Notes: generated from the letters alone by a model not told the origin. A stretch of DNA of 33,926 nt from Actinomycetota bacterium (GCA_016213575.1 JACRAB010000282.1:1-33926), one strand, 5' to 3'; positions 1 to 8,299 are shown, counted from the stretch's first letter. Translations and numbers: made by a program.

Positions 1-1071
1 GACGACGCAGCCGACCGCGCGCCGCAGCAGGTCCGCGTCGCCGAGGACGAGGACGGCCGGCGCCCCGGGCGGCACCCGGACCTCGCACCCGGCACCGGCG
101 ACCCGGGCGACGTCCGCGGCGAGCGCCCCGAGGTCGACCGGACGCCGGGCCGGCTCCGGGACGGCGTCGGTGCGGGCGAGCACGAGGAGGTCGTCGACGA
201 GGCGGCTCATCCGGTCGGCCTCGGCCCGGACGTCGGCGACGGCCTCGGCGCGGTCGGCGGGTTCGGCGTCGGGCCGCTCGGCGAGGAAGCCGGCGTTGCT
301 CCGGATCGTCGTGAGCGGGGTCCGCAGCTCGTGCGAGGCGTCCGCGACGAAGCGCTTCTGCTCCTCCAGCGCGGCGGCGAGCCGGGCCCGGCCGTCGGCG
401 ATCCGGTCCATCATCGCGTTGAACTCGCGGGCCAGCCGCCCGACCTCGTCGCTGCGGCGGGGGACGTCGAGGCGGCGGCCGAGGTCGCCGGTCCTCGCCA
501 CCTCCCCGACGGTCGTCGCCAGGTCCCGCAGCGGCCGCAGCGCCCGGCCGCTCACGACCCACGAGGCGACCGCGCCGGCCAGGGCCGTGAAGAGCGCCGC
601 GAGCAGCACCGCGCCCCAGAGCCCTTGCCGCTGACCGGTGACGTACGCCGTCTGCTGGACGGCGACCGCGACGCCGTCCGCCCGGGCCCGCCCGACCATC
701 CGGACCTCGACCCCGGCCAGGCTCACGGTGGCCTTCGAGACCTGCCGGGCGAGGGCGTCCTCGACGAGCGAGACCGGCACCTGGGGCGGCCGGCCGCCGA
801 TCCGCGCCTGGCTGTAGACGACCTCCCCGGTCCGGTCGGTGACGACGACCGCGGGGTCCAGGGACGTCCCGAGGTCGGTGACGATCGCCGGCGACGCCGA
901 GCCGCCGGGCTCGAACCCGGCGGCGGCCGCCGTGGCGAGCGCGTCGAGGGCGTCGTCCTGGTCCTGCGGGCCGGCCGCGGTCGCGAGCGCCACGAGGAGC
1001 AGCGCGAAGAGCAGGACCGTCCCCGCGGCGAGCACCGTGCCGAGCGCCGCGAGCCGCCAGCGCGCGCTCAC
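1..1071 (-). CDS. Two-component sensor histidine kinase, HAMP + HisKA (C-terminus beyond window start)
   Basis: Reverse-strand reading frame from GTG at 1071 encodes VSARWRLAALGTVLAAGTVLLFALLLVALAT (TM), ALRPLRDLATTVGEVARTGDLGRRL (HAMP-like) and RFVADASHELRTPLTTIRSNAGFL (HisKA H-box); open to base 1; GTGA overlap with the response regulator stop. Confidence 0.9.
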   Translation of the reverse strand, partial: MSARWRLAALGTVLAAGTVLLFALLLVALATAAGPQDQDDALDALATAAAAGFEPGGSASPAIVTDLGTSLDPAVVVTDRTGEVVYSQARIGGRPPQVPVSLVEDALARQVSKATVSLAGVEVRMVGRARADGVAVAVQQTAYVTGQRQGLWGAVLLAALFTALAGAVASWVVSGRALRPLRDLATTVGEVARTGDLGRRLDVPRRSDEVGRLAREFNAMMDRIADGRARLAAALEEQKRFVADASHELRTPLTTIRSNAGFLAERPDAEPADRAEAVADVRAEADRMSRLVDDLLVLARTDAVPEPARRPVDLGALAADVARVAGAGCEVRVPPGAPAVLVLGDADLLRRAVGCVV

Positions 1072-1781
1072 CCGCCCTCCCGCAGCACGTAGCCGGCCCC
1101 GCGGACGGTGTGCAGCAGCCGCACCGGGCGCCCGTCGTCGATCTTGCGGCGCAGGTAGCCGACGTACACGTCGACGACGTTGGACGCCGTCCGGGCGTCC
1201 AGGCCCCACACGGCGTCGAGCAGGCGCTCGCGGGAGAGCACGACCCGCGGGTGCCGGACGAAGTGCTCGAGGAGGCGGAACTCCTGCGTCGTGAGGTCGA
1301 CGGGCTCACCGGCCCGCAGCACCGTCATCGCGGCCGGGTCGAGCTCGAGGTCGGCCAGCCGCAGAACGACGGCGCCCGCGGCGTCCGGGGCGTCCGTCGC
1401 GGCGGACGCCGTCCTGCGGCGCAGCAGCGCCCGCACCCGGGCGAGCAGCTCGTCGTGGTCGAACGGCTTGACGAGGTAGTCGTCGGCGCCGGCGTCGAGC
1501 CCGGTGACCCGGTCCCGGACGGCGTCCCGGGCGGTGACCATGAGGATCGCGACGTCGTCGCCCGCCGCGCGGACCCGCCGGCAGATCTCCACGCCGTCGA
1601 CGCCCGGGAGCATGACGTCGAGGACGACGAGGTCGGGCGGGTCGTCCCGGATCGCGGCGAGGCCCGCCGGGCCGTCCGCGGCCACCCGGACCCGGTGCCC
1701 GTCGTAGGTGAGGGCACGCCGGATCGACGCGGCGAGCCGCGTGTCGTCCTCGACGACGAGGACACTCCCCCGGCGGGTCAT
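1068..1781 (-). CDS. OmpR/PhoB-family response regulator
   Basis: MTRRGSVLVVEDDTRLAASIRRAL...LVVLDVMLPGVDG...LVKPFDHDELLARVRALLRR receiver plus C-terminal winged helix (LTTQEFRLLEHFVRHPRVVLSRERLLDAVWG...VVDVYVGYLRRKID...VRGAGYVLR). Confidence 0.95.
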   Translation of the reverse strand: MTRRGSVLVVEDDTRLAASIRRALTYDGHRVRVAADGPAGLAAIRDDPPDLVVLDVMLPGVDGVEICRRVRAAGDDVAILMVTARDAVRDRVTGLDAGADDYLVKPFDHDELLARVRALLRRRTASAATDAPDAAGAVVLRLADLELDPAAMTVLRAGEPVDLTTQEFRLLEHFVRHPRVVLSRERLLDAVWGLDARTASNVVDVYVGYLRRKIDDGRPVRLLHTVRGAGYVLREGG

Positions 1782-1814
1782 GGTCACGGACGCTAGCCGA
1801 CCTACGCTGTCCGG

Positions 1815-2753
1815 GTGGGCGGTCAGGGACATGGGCACGGCGGGCACGCGCACGGCCACACCCACCTGCCGCCGGACGGCGCGCGCGGCCGGCTGGTCGC
1901 CGTCCTCGCGGTCTCGGTGACGATCCTCGCGGTCGAGGTCGTCGGGGCCGTCGTGTCGGGCAGCCTCGCGCTGCTCGCCGACGCCGGGCACGTGCTCACC
2001 GATGTCGCCGGGCTCGCGCTCGCCGTCGCCGCGGCGACGCTGGCCCGCCGGCCGGCGACCGACCGGCGGACGTGGGGGTTCCGCCGCGCGGAGGTGCTCG
2101 CGGCCGCCGCGCAGGCGGCCGTCCTGCTCGCCGTCGGCGTCTACGTCGTCGTCGAGGCGCTGCGGCGGCTCGTCGACCCGCCGCCCGTCGACGCCCCGCT
2201 CATGCTCGCCTTCGGCGGCGTCGGGCTGCTCGGCAACCTCGTCGGGCTCGCACTGCTCGTCGGCCGCCGCGGGGAGAACCTCAACACCCGGGCCGCGTTC
2301 CTCGAGGTGCTCAACGACGCCCTGGGCTCGGTCGCGGTCGTCCTCGCGGCGCTCGCCGTCCTCGCCGGGGGCTGGCTGCGGGCGGACGGCGCCGCCTCCC
2401 TCGTCATCGGCCTGCTCATCCTGCCCCGCACGTGGAAGCTCCTGCGCGAGACCGTCGACGTGCTCCTGGAGACGACCCCGAGGGGCGTGGACCTCGCCGA
2501 GGTGCGCAGCCACGTGCTCGGCCTGCCGCACGTGCTCGGCGTCCACGACCTGCACGCCTCGACGGTCGCCACCGGGCTGCCGGTGCTCTCCGCCCACGTC
2601 GTCGTCGACGACGCCTGCTTCCACGACGGTCACGTGCCCCAACTGCTCGACGAGGTGCAGGCGTGCCTCGCCGGGCACTTCGACGTCGAGCACTCGACGT
2701 TCCAGTTCGAGTCCACCGCCCACGCCGACCACGAGCACGCCGCGCACCACTGA
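1815..2753 (+). CDS. Cation diffusion facilitator (CDF, zinc/cobalt-type) efflux transporter
   Basis: His-rich N-terminus GGQGHGHGGHAHGHTHLPP, SLALLADAGHVLTDVAGLALA (HxxxD metal site), NTRAAFLEVLNDALGSVAVV, C-terminal cytoplasmic domain and His-rich tail HADHEHAAHH. Confidence 0.95.
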   Translation: MGGQGHGHGGHAHGHTHLPPDGARGRLVAVLAVSVTILAVEVVGAVVSGSLALLADAGHVLTDVAGLALAVAAATLARRPATDRRTWGFRRAEVLAAAAQAAVLLAVGVYVVVEALRRLVDPPPVDAPLMLAFGGVGLLGNLVGLALLVGRRGENLNTRAAFLEVLNDALGSVAVVLAALAVLAGGWLRADGAASLVIGLLILPRTWKLLRETVDVLLETTPRGVDLAEVRSHVLGLPHVLGVHDLHASTVATGLPVLSAHVVVDDACFHDGHVPQLLDEVQACLAGHFDVEHSTFQFESTAHADHEHAAHH

Positions 2754-2787
2754 GCGGCCGTCACCCGGTGCGGCCGGGGCGCGCGGT

Positions 2788-2808
2788 GTCACCCGGCCGC
2801 CGGGTGAC
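2788..2808 (+). terminator. Terminator-like hairpin downstream of the CDF gene
   Basis: GTCACCCGGC-c-GCCGGGTGAC, perfect 10-bp arms, 35 nt after the CDF stop; no U-tract (common for actinobacterial hairpins). Confidence 0.45.
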
Positions 2809-2876
2809 GCGGCGACGCTGCGCGACCGCCGCACGGTGCGCGTTGGGCCGGTCAGGGGTCCCCCGCCAGGCTGCTG

Positions 2877-2908
2877 TCACATCGGCGCGGCGGCGACCGA
2901 CGATGTGA
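2877..2908. promoter_or_regulatory. Dyad upstream of the 171-aa membrane protein gene
   Basis: TCACATCG-N16-CGATGTGA perfect 8-bp inverted arms ending 3 nt before the GTG at 2912. Confidence 0.3.
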
Positions 2909-2911
2909 GAC

Positions 2912-3427
2912 GTGAGCACCCCCGCCGAGATCGAGTCGACCGTCACGGTGATGCCGCCCGACGTCCTCGACGACCTCACCCGGGCGCAGCTCCAGGACGC
3001 CGTCCAGCGGCACGACCCGGTCGTCGACGCGCGCCGGTGGTCGAGGGTCGCCTTCTTCGTCATGACCCTCGTCGTGTGGTTCCCGACGGTGTGGTCGGGC
3101 ACCAAGGGCGCCGAGATCGCCGTCCAGCAGTGGGGCGCCGTCATCGCGCTGACGATCGGGCTGCACCTCGTCCTCGCGACGGCGAACCGCTTCGCCAAGG
3201 AGAACGCCCGCGCGGTCCTGCGGCGGGACTCGATCGCCCGCTCGATCATCGGCGCCGAGCAGCTGGCCGAGCAGCAGGCCAAGCTCGAGGCGGCGCAGGC
3301 CAAGCTCAAGGCCGACATCGACCGCAAGGCCGCGGCCCAGAAGGAGGCCGACGCCAAGGCGAAGGCCGAGCGCGAGGCCGTCGAGGCGCTCGCCGACGCG
3401 ATGGCCCAGGTCGCCAAGCAGCCGTGA
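2912..3427 (+). CDS. Hypothetical membrane protein with C-terminal Lys/Ala/Glu-rich coiled-coil
   Basis: Two hydrophobic segments (VAFFVMTLVVWFPTVWS, WGAVIALTIGLHLVLATA) followed by AEQLAEQQAKLEAAQAKLKADIDRKAAAQKEADAKAKAEREAVEAL. Confidence 0.7.
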   Translation: MSTPAEIESTVTVMPPDVLDDLTRAQLQDAVQRHDPVVDARRWSRVAFFVMTLVVWFPTVWSGTKGAEIAVQQWGAVIALTIGLHLVLATANRFAKENARAVLRRDSIARSIIGAEQLAEQQAKLEAAQAKLKADIDRKAAAQKEADAKAKAEREAVEALADAMAQVAKQP

Positions 3428-3429
3428 CG

Positions 3430-3450
3430 CCGCCCGGCCCGGCCGGGCGG
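3430..3450. terminator. Host hairpin between the 171-aa gene and the displaced dehydrogenase 3' end
   Basis: CCGCCCGGCC-c-GGCCGGGCGG, 10-bp perfect arms, immediately before the displaced hbd stop (tca 3452-3454, reverse strand). Confidence 0.5.
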
Positions 3451-3457
3451 GTCAGCC

Positions 3458-3470
3458 GTACGCGTAGAAC
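3458..3470. repeat. Prophage attachment core, left end (attL)
   Basis: GTACGCGTAGAAC identical to 21909-21921; reverse strand of 3452-3469 reads TTC TAC GCG TAC GGC TGA (FYAYG*), matching the C-terminal frame of the dehydrogenase at the other end. Confidence 0.9.
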
Positions 3471-3474
3471 GGCG

Positions 3475-3507
3475 CGAGGCATCGCCGCGACCTGCGGCGA
3501 TGCCTCG
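3475..3507. terminator. Phage hairpin, candidate bidirectional terminator between lysis genes and int in the circular form
   Basis: CGAGGCATCGCCGC-gacct-GCGGCGATGCCTCG, perfect 14-bp stem, 5-nt loop, 5 nt inside the attL core. Confidence 0.6.
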
Positions 3508-3563
3508 AACCGTGCCCTGACCTGCGACGACGTGCCTGCACTGTTCGTCACTGATCGGCGGCG

Positions 3564-3773
3564 CTAGTTGCTCTCGTGTGCCCCGGATGTGCCCCGGACG
3601 GGTGTGACCCGCGACCGGGCGACGAGGGCGAGCCCGGCGCCGGTGACGCCGAGGACGGCCGCGGCCTGCGCGTCGGTGAGGTCCAGGCCGAACGCGACGC
3701 CGGCGACGAGCAGCGCCTGGACGAGGGCGACGACGAGGACCGGCTCCCGGCGGATCCGCTCGACGACGCTCAC
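3564..3773 (-). CDS. Small two-TM protein, holin-like
   Basis: GTG start at 3773, VSVVERIRREPVLVVALVQALLVAGVAFGLDLTDAQAAAVLGVTGAGLALVARSRVTP; two hydrophobic segments, overlaps the endolysin stop (GTGA). Confidence 0.65.
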   Translation of the reverse strand: MSVVERIRREPVLVVALVQALLVAGVAFGLDLTDAQAAAVLGVTGAGLALVARSRVTPVRGTSGAHESN

Positions 3774-4195
3774 GCTGCGGCCTTGAGCTGGAAGTGCATC
3801 GGGTCGGGGCGGGTGAAGTCGGCGCCCCACTCCATGCGGCGGCCGTGCGCGGACGTCTTGAGGTACCACCGGATCACCCGGACCTGGTCTGCGGTCCACC
3901 CGGCGTAGCGTGCGCCGCCCATCGGGTGCTGGGAGGCGTTGGTGTCGATGGCGGTGCCGGCGGCGTGCTCGCTCCACTTCGTCGACGAGCCGCGCTGCAG
4001 GCGGTGCGCGTACCCGCCGTCCCAGCCGGGCTCGGCGAACGGCTCGACGGAGTCGAGGAACGTGAGCAGGGCCTTGAAGCTGGCGGCGTGGGCCGTCGCG
4101 ACCCGGAAGGCGGCGCCGCCGACCTTGAGGACGGTCGTGAGGTCGTCGACGTCGTCCGGGGCGATGACGGCGTACCCGTTGGGGGTCTTGGGCAT
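3770..4195 (-). CDS. Endolysin, peptidase M15 (D-Ala-D-Ala carboxypeptidase / L-Ala-D-Glu peptidase-like)
   Basis: SEHAAGTAIDTNASQ ... MEWGADFTRPDPMHFQL (H-x6-D ... W-G-x-DF ... D-P-M-H-F zinc-peptidase pattern). Confidence 0.85.
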   Translation of the reverse strand: MPKTPNGYAVIAPDDVDDLTTVLKVGGAAFRVATAHAASFKALLTFLDSVEPFAEPGWDGGYAHRLQRGSSTKWSEHAAGTAIDTNASQHPMGGARYAGWTADQVRVIRWYLKTSAHGRRMEWGADFTRPDPMHFQLKAAA

Positions 4196-4216
4196 GGTGC
4201 TCCTTCGGTGGGCGGG

Positions 4217-4396
4217 TCAGAGGAGGCCGGCGAGGCGGCCGGCGGCGCCACCGGCGGCGGCCGCGGCGCCGATGGCGAGCCACTTCGTGCGTTCGAGGGC
4301 GCGGATCCGGGTCTCGTGGTCGCCCTGCTGGGTGAGGGCGATCTCGAGCTTCGTCTTGATCTCGATGAGCAGGTCGCGGATCGACTCTTCGGTCAT
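4217..4396 (-). CDS. Small XhlA/holin-like membrane protein
   Basis: MTEESIRDLLIEIKTKLEIALTQQGDHETRIRALERTKWLAIGAAAAAGGAAGRLAGLL: coiled-coil N-terminus and one C-terminal TM; ATGA overlap with the upstream gene. Confidence 0.6.
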   Translation of the reverse strand: MTEESIRDLLIEIKTKLEIALTQQGDHETRIRALERTKWLAIGAAAAAGGAAGRLAGLL

Positions 4397-4923
4397 CAGG
4401 ACACCCGCGTGTAGACCATGTACGAGGCGGAGTTGACGATCGCGGACTCGGCGGCGGCGGTCTCGGTGTTCTGCGCCCAGCGCCACCGGAAGGTGCCGCC
4501 CGTGGCGGACTCGACCCAGCCCCACTCGCGGATCATCGAGTCGGACGACGCGGACGCCATCGTGTAGTCGATGTCGGTCGCGGTGCCGTGGAACCCGAAC
4601 CGGCCGTTCGCGTCGTCGCGAGCCACCACGCCGCCGCTGGTCGTCGCTGCGGGACCGAGCGCCCACTTGCCGCCGGTCATGTCGACGGGGCCGTCCCAGT
4701 CGCTCTTGAAGTCGGCGGTGGCGGTGGCCTTGGCAGCGACGATGACGTCGACGACGTACCGGGCGCCCGGGACCATCGTGAAGAACAGGGCGTCGTCGTT
4801 CTGGATCGTGGCCGAGTCGGTGACGGTCTCGGCGGCGCCCTTGAAGACGTAGGCGGGGATGCCGATGGAGACGCCGGGCACGAAGTCCCCGGCGTCGACC
4901 TTGCCGCCTGCTGCGAGTGTCAT
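4396..4923 (-). CDS. Phage structural/tail-associated hypothetical protein
   Basis: 175-aa ORF between minor tail and lysis genes, ATGA overlaps on both sides. Confidence 0.6.
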   Translation of the reverse strand: MTLAAGGKVDAGDFVPGVSIGIPAYVFKGAAETVTDSATIQNDDALFFTMVPGARYVVDVIVAAKATATADFKSDWDGPVDMTGGKWALGPAATTSGGVVARDDANGRFGFHGTATDIDYTMASASSDSMIREWGWVESATGGTFRWRWAQNTETAAAESAIVNSASYMVYTRVS

Positions 4924-7070
4924 GGCTGCCTCTCACCGAGTCCGTAGAAGACGGGGTCGGCGAGCACCACGGCCGACCCGGTCAGGTGTGTCTTGCTGAC
5001 GCCGTTGACGGCTCGGATGACGGTGAACACGCTGCCGGTCACGTCCGTCACGGTCATGAGCTCGCCGTTGATGAGCACGCCGTAGGACCCGTCCGCGGAC
5101 GTCCAGGCCACCCCGGCCGGCGGGGTGACTGTGAACGTCGTCTGGCTCGTCGTGGTGATGCCGGGCGCCGCGACAGTCGTCCCGTCGCCCGAGTAGCGGT
5201 CGCCGGCGGTCCCCCACTTGCCGACCCGCAGCGGCCGCGCCGGCGTGCACCGGTACTCGACCTTCCAGGCGTGCGGGGTGATGGTCTCCTCGTAGCCCTG
5301 GACGATGGCCTCGACGGACTGCGGGGGCAGCCACGCGGGCAGCTGCGTGACCCGCAGAAGGTCGCCGAGGTCGAGGGCGAGGACGGCGTCCCGCAGGCCG
5401 GTGTTCCCGAGGAACGTCGGATGCGCCAGGTTGACGCCGATCGACGGCCACCGGGCCTCGTCGTGGGTGCCCATGTGCGCCCGCCACGACGCCTGCGGGG
5501 CGCACTGCGCGTCCGTCGACAGGGACAGGGTCTGCTCGTCGTCGTAGACACCGACAGCGGCCGTCCCGAGGGGCCCCGTCGTCTCGGTCCACGTCGACGA
5601 CGTGCCGCCGGCCCGGGTGGCGGTGACGACGTTGCGGGTGGCCTGGTCGTCGTCGACGGGCTCGAAGGGCAGCAGCAGGTTGTCGGTGTAGGGGATCGTC
5701 GCGGTCGGGGCCTGCGAGTACATCGACTCCAGCGACCGGTACGCGAGGTCGTCGGACGACCGGGGCTCGTAGAGGATCCCGCCGTCCGCGTCGGCGGCCT
5801 CGCGCATGAGGGCGACGAGGTCGTCGACACCCTGCGCCCCGACCGGCGTGACGTCGGTGGCGGTGAGCACCTCGGGGGTCGCCACGATCCCGTTCTCGGT
5901 GGCGAGCCGAGAGATCCGGTCGTGGGCGCGCTCGCCCCGCCAGCCGGCGAGCTGCTGCGCCGACACGGTGAACAGCGACGTGATCGCCCGCTCGACGCTC
6001 ACGTGGCCGATCGCGACGTCGCCGACCGCGGCGGACGTCGGGTTGAAGTCGAGCTCGGTGATGACGCCGAGGGTCGCCGTCGCGAACGACCCGGTGACCG
6101 TGACGCCGGCGTCGGCGCCGACCTCGTACCGGGACAGGGTCACGGAGATGTTCGCCCCGGACTGCGTCATCTCCAGGGACACGCGCTGCTTCTTGCCGCC
6201 GGAGTTGCCGAGCCACCCGGACGCCGACCCGGCCGAGGTCCCGTCGTCGCGGATCCCGTTGATGAAGAACGACCCGGTGCCGGACCCCTCGTACTGGAGC
6301 TCGACGTAGTTCAGGGTGCCCGAGCACTTCGCCCGCAGCAGGACCGTCCCGGCGGCGGTCGCGGCCGGGATGTAGCCGATCCACCGGACCTGCGCGACCG
6401 GGGTCGCCGCCGGGGTGTAGCGCGGGACCCTCGCGACGAGCCGGCCGTCCTGCAGGGTGGGGATCGGCTGGGACGCCTGGAACCCGGAGTAGGCGGCCAG
6501 GGACGGCGTGCCGGTCGGGGTGATGGGCCGGCCGCCGACCGCGGCCGCGAGGGTGGAGGAGTCGGCGCCGTCCTCGAGCGGCCAGTACGCGACGAGGTCC
6601 GTCCCGATCGTCGTGATCGCCCGGTACAGCACGGACCGCAGCGGCGTCGCGCCCTGGACGAGGCGGCGCAGGACCCCGGAGCACTCGAGGTTGACGGTGA
6701 CGGACGGCTCGCCCTTCTTCGTCCACGACTGCGGCCACTGCGTGACCTCGCCCCAGAACCGGTAGAACACCGGGCCGCCGGCGGTCGGCTGCGTCGACAC
6801 CCGCACCGGCGTGTTCCGGCCGATGAGCCCGAAGAACGGGCTCGCGGGGTTGCGCGGCGAGTACTTCCCGAGCACCGACCGCAGGCGCAGCGTCATCCGC
6901 GACGGGCCCGGCTGCCCGCCGGCGTCCTCGCGGCCCCGGACGATGCTGACGCCGTCGTCGCCCAGGTCCGCGGTGACGTCCTTCCAGGCGCCTGCGATGA
7001 AGAGCTCGACCTTGAGGAACCCGGTCCGGAACGGCGACAGGTCCCCGGGGAACTCGGTGGCCCTGCTCAC
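4920..7070 (-). CDS. Minor tail protein (baseplate-like N-terminus with LamG/concanavalin-like insert)
   Basis: GTG start at 7070 (GTGA overlap with TMP stop). FRTGFLKVELFIAGAWKDVTADLGDDGVSIVRGRED...PSRMTLRLRSVLGKYSPRNPASPFFGLIGRNTPVRVS; central LVAYWPLEDGADSSTLAAAV...VELQYEGSGTGSFFINGI beta-sandwich-like segment. Confidence 0.8.
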   Translation of the reverse strand: MSRATEFPGDLSPFRTGFLKVELFIAGAWKDVTADLGDDGVSIVRGREDAGGQPGPSRMTLRLRSVLGKYSPRNPASPFFGLIGRNTPVRVSTQPTAGGPVFYRFWGEVTQWPQSWTKKGEPSVTVNLECSGVLRRLVQGATPLRSVLYRAITTIGTDLVAYWPLEDGADSSTLAAAVGGRPITPTGTPSLAAYSGFQASQPIPTLQDGRLVARVPRYTPAATPVAQVRWIGYIPAATAAGTVLLRAKCSGTLNYVELQYEGSGTGSFFINGIRDDGTSAGSASGWLGNSGGKKQRVSLEMTQSGANISVTLSRYEVGADAGVTVTGSFATATLGVITELDFNPTSAAVGDVAIGHVSVERAITSLFTVSAQQLAGWRGERAHDRISRLATENGIVATPEVLTATDVTPVGAQGVDDLVALMREAADADGGILYEPRSSDDLAYRSLESMYSQAPTATIPYTDNLLLPFEPVDDDQATRNVVTATRAGGTSSTWTETTGPLGTAAVGVYDDEQTLSLSTDAQCAPQASWRAHMGTHDEARWPSIGVNLAHPTFLGNTGLRDAVLALDLGDLLRVTQLPAWLPPQSVEAIVQGYEETITPHAWKVEYRCTPARPLRVGKWGTAGDRYSGDGTTVAAPGITTTSQTTFTVTPPAGVAWTSADGSYGVLINGELMTVTDVTGSVFTVIRAVNGVSKTHLTGSAVVLADPVFYGLGERQP

Positions 7071-8296
7071 GTGGCCAGCCGGATCTTGAGGCCGCCGCGC
7101 TTGCGGGACTCCTCCTCGAGGAGCGCGACGAGGAACGCGCCGGCGCCGCCGGTCGACCCGTCGGCGACGAGCCGCATCGTGCCGCCCTGCCCGGACGCCG
7201 TCCCGCTCGAGCTCGTCGACGAGCCCGCCGGCCGGGCGACCGTCGCGGCCGCGAGGTTCGACGCGGCCCGCCGCACGCGGGACTCCTCGTCGCCCAGGCC
7301 AAGGCCGAGGCCCTGACCGAAGTAGCCGCCGATCTGCCGGGCGACCTTCGACGGCGAGTTGATGCCGAGGGCGGACCGGATCGGGCCGGGGACGGTGTTC
7401 GCGATGAACGACCGGACCTTGCCCACGAGCCACCCCGTGAGCCCGGAGATGCCGTTCCACAGGCCCTGCACGATGTTCCGGCCCGCCGAGCTCAGCATCG
7501 TCTTGGCGCCGGACAGGGCGTTGCGGACGGCCTTGGGGATGCCCTTGAACTTCCGCTGGATGGTGTCGATGTGGCGGGTCACGAAGCGGACGGCGAGCCC
7601 GATCGGGCCGGTGATGATGGCGAGGAGCAGCGGCCAGCTCCGCTTGAGCCAGCCCCACACCGCGGACGCCGCGGCGAGCACGCCCCGGAACGCGCCCTGC
7701 ACGATCCGCCGGAACGTCTCGGACTTCTTGTAGGCGATGACGACCGCGGCCACCAGGGCGACGACGGCGACGATGACGATCCCGATCGGGTTCGCGGTCA
7801 TCGCCGCGTTGAGTAGCCACTGCGCGGCCGTCATCGCGCCGGTGGCGACGGTGCCGGCGACCATCGCGACCTTCTGCCCGGCCGTGGCGATGGTGGCGCG
7901 TGCGGACGCGATGGACAGGCCGTTCGTCGAGGACACGACGGCGGCCATCGGGACGAGGAAGTTCGCGAACCCGGACGCGAGGTCACCGACCCCGGTCCCG
8001 ACGAGCAGCAGCTTGTCGCCGAACGACGCGCTCGCGGCCTCCCCCTGCCCCATGAACGCCTTCACGCCCTTGAGGCCGTCCTGGACGCCGGTGATGGTGT
8101 CCCGGAAGCCCATCGCCCGCTGCTCGGCGACGTCGAACCCCTCCTGCACCTTCCCGAACCCGCCCTGCAGCTTCGAGTCGCCGAGGGTCGTCACGACGCG
8201 CTTCGTCTCCGAGTCCACGATGTCGGAGAACTTCGTGACGTTCTTGATCGCCTGCCCGGCGTCAGCCAGGATCGAGATCTTGATCGGGCCGGCCAT
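7067..8296 (-). CDS. Short tape measure protein (409 aa)
   Basis: MAGPIKISILADAGQAIKNVTKFSDIVDSETKRV... hydrophobic AMTANPIGIVIVAVVALVAAVVIAYKKSETFRRIVQGAF...GPIRSALGINSPSKVARQIGGYFGQGLGLGL, typical siphophage TMP signatures. Confidence 0.9.
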   Translation of the reverse strand: MAGPIKISILADAGQAIKNVTKFSDIVDSETKRVVTTLGDSKLQGGFGKVQEGFDVAEQRAMGFRDTITGVQDGLKGVKAFMGQGEAASASFGDKLLLVGTGVGDLASGFANFLVPMAAVVSSTNGLSIASARATIATAGQKVAMVAGTVATGAMTAAQWLLNAAMTANPIGIVIVAVVALVAAVVIAYKKSETFRRIVQGAFRGVLAAASAVWGWLKRSWPLLLAIITGPIGLAVRFVTRHIDTIQRKFKGIPKAVRNALSGAKTMLSSAGRNIVQGLWNGISGLTGWLVGKVRSFIANTVPGPIRSALGINSPSKVARQIGGYFGQGLGLGLGDEESRVRRAASNLAAATVARPAGSSTSSSGTASGQGGTMRLVADGSTGGAGAFLVALLEEESRKRGGLKIRLAT

Positions 8297-8299
8297 CGG

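Noticed and set aside
1068-2834. 588-aa reverse ORF as a fusion protein
   Set aside because: Only the response regulator from 1781 is supported; upstream residues are antisense to the CDF transporter.
3458-3470. tRNA/tmRNA attachment site
   Set aside because: No tRNA-like cloverleaf at either end; the core lies in the 3' end of a protein-coding gene.
3508-3598. Extended att duplication
   Set aside because: The repeated blocks occur in mirrored order relative to the core at the two ends, so they cannot be one duplicated att segment.
4920-7820. 966-aa and overlapping 789-aa reverse ORFs as full-length tail proteins
   Set aside because: The region above 7070 is out of frame with, and overlaps, the tape measure gene; the GTG at 7070 with GTGA coupling is the better start. 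The 789-aa frame is a shadow frame.
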